Under the pieces are notes generated by a model. The model did no database searches, was not told the origin of the DNA, and worked only from the letters and a program-made list of their open reading frames with translations. A program made the translations under genes and the position numbers. Positions 63,894-64,000 of a stretch of 64,000 bases of DNA are shown piece after piece. Location: NCBI RefSeq assembly GCF_024704835.1, contig NZ_JAMXBE010000005.1, positions 124,001 to 188,000 on the forward strand, read 5' to 3'. This DNA is from Parapedobacter tibetensis. GTDB lineage: Bacteria; Bacteroidota; Bacteroidia; Sphingobacteriales; Sphingobacteriaceae. Position 1 is the stretch's first letter. Every line of letters starts with the position of its first letter.

Positions 63894-64000
63894 GGTTGTA
63901 TGTTCATTTGGCTAAATGATAAAGGTAAAAATTACAAGCCGAATACGTAAACGTTTGCATGAAAATATGTGCATAAATTTTTATATCTATAGGCTAAAAC

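Overview
The window is chromosomal DNA from a Bacteroidota bacterium, most likely a member of the Sphingobacteriaceae. Supporting evidence: a type III glutamine synthetase, a DUF3276/PUR protein, Bacteroidota-type outer-membrane and TonB-linked proteins, many signal-peptide and lipoprotein starts, near absence of Shine-Dalgarno sequences, and several promoters of the TTTG-N19/20-TAnnTTTG type. The genus cannot be fixed from the sequence alone.

Layout. (1) 1-3300, minus strand: a methionine/threonine operon metY-metX-hom. Its leader holds a clear promoter, an S-box (SAM-I) riboswitch, and further down a 14-codon reading frame with 4 Met and 5 Cys codons that overlaps mutually exclusive hairpins. 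(2) 3300-14300: a DUF2721 membrane protein, glutamine synthetase III, a secreted S9 peptidase, an ABC exporter pair and a secreted M14 carboxypeptidase. (3) 14330-16400: a gene-poor stretch with an array of 21-bp phased units, several gene remnants (one a glycosyltransferase C-terminus) and a RelE-type toxin-antitoxin pair with a probable leaderless antitoxin mRNA. (4) 16500-26000: a thioredoxin-like protein, a serine hydrolase, a LytTR two-component system beside a LiaF-like sensor, a PUR protein, a zinc peptidase, a LuxE-like plus FabG pair, and a secreted protein with two TonB C-terminal domains. (5) 26000-27600: a frameshifted repeat-associated gene, strong hairpins and a second, longer 21-bp array with a different core. 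(6) 27600-49200: mostly housekeeping and envelope genes (M48 protease, SCO/cytochrome c cluster, 3-oxoacid CoA-transferase, uridine kinase, LysM protein, NfeD, Dps, FadL-like porin, a repeat-rich lipoprotein, proS, cystathionine gamma-synthase-type enzyme, TPR and cold-shock-like proteins).

(7) 49250-57000 is a decayed mobile region beside tRNA-Ser(GCT). It holds a TonB-dependent receptor cut by an IS256-family remnant, a group II intron reverse-transcriptase fragment, two damaged tyrosine integrases, and a small cargo: an NmrA-like reductase, an ABM monooxygenase, a MarR regulator with two perfect palindromic operators in its promoter, and a DHA2 efflux pump. (8) 57000-64000 is again core: a PgpH-type HD phosphohydrolase, ribulose-phosphate epimerase, aconitase and an MBL-fold hydrolase.

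The two most unusual items are the combined SAM-riboswitch/Cys-Met leader-peptide region of metY and the pair of unrelated-sequence arrays sharing an exact 21-bp period (two helical turns, or seven codons).
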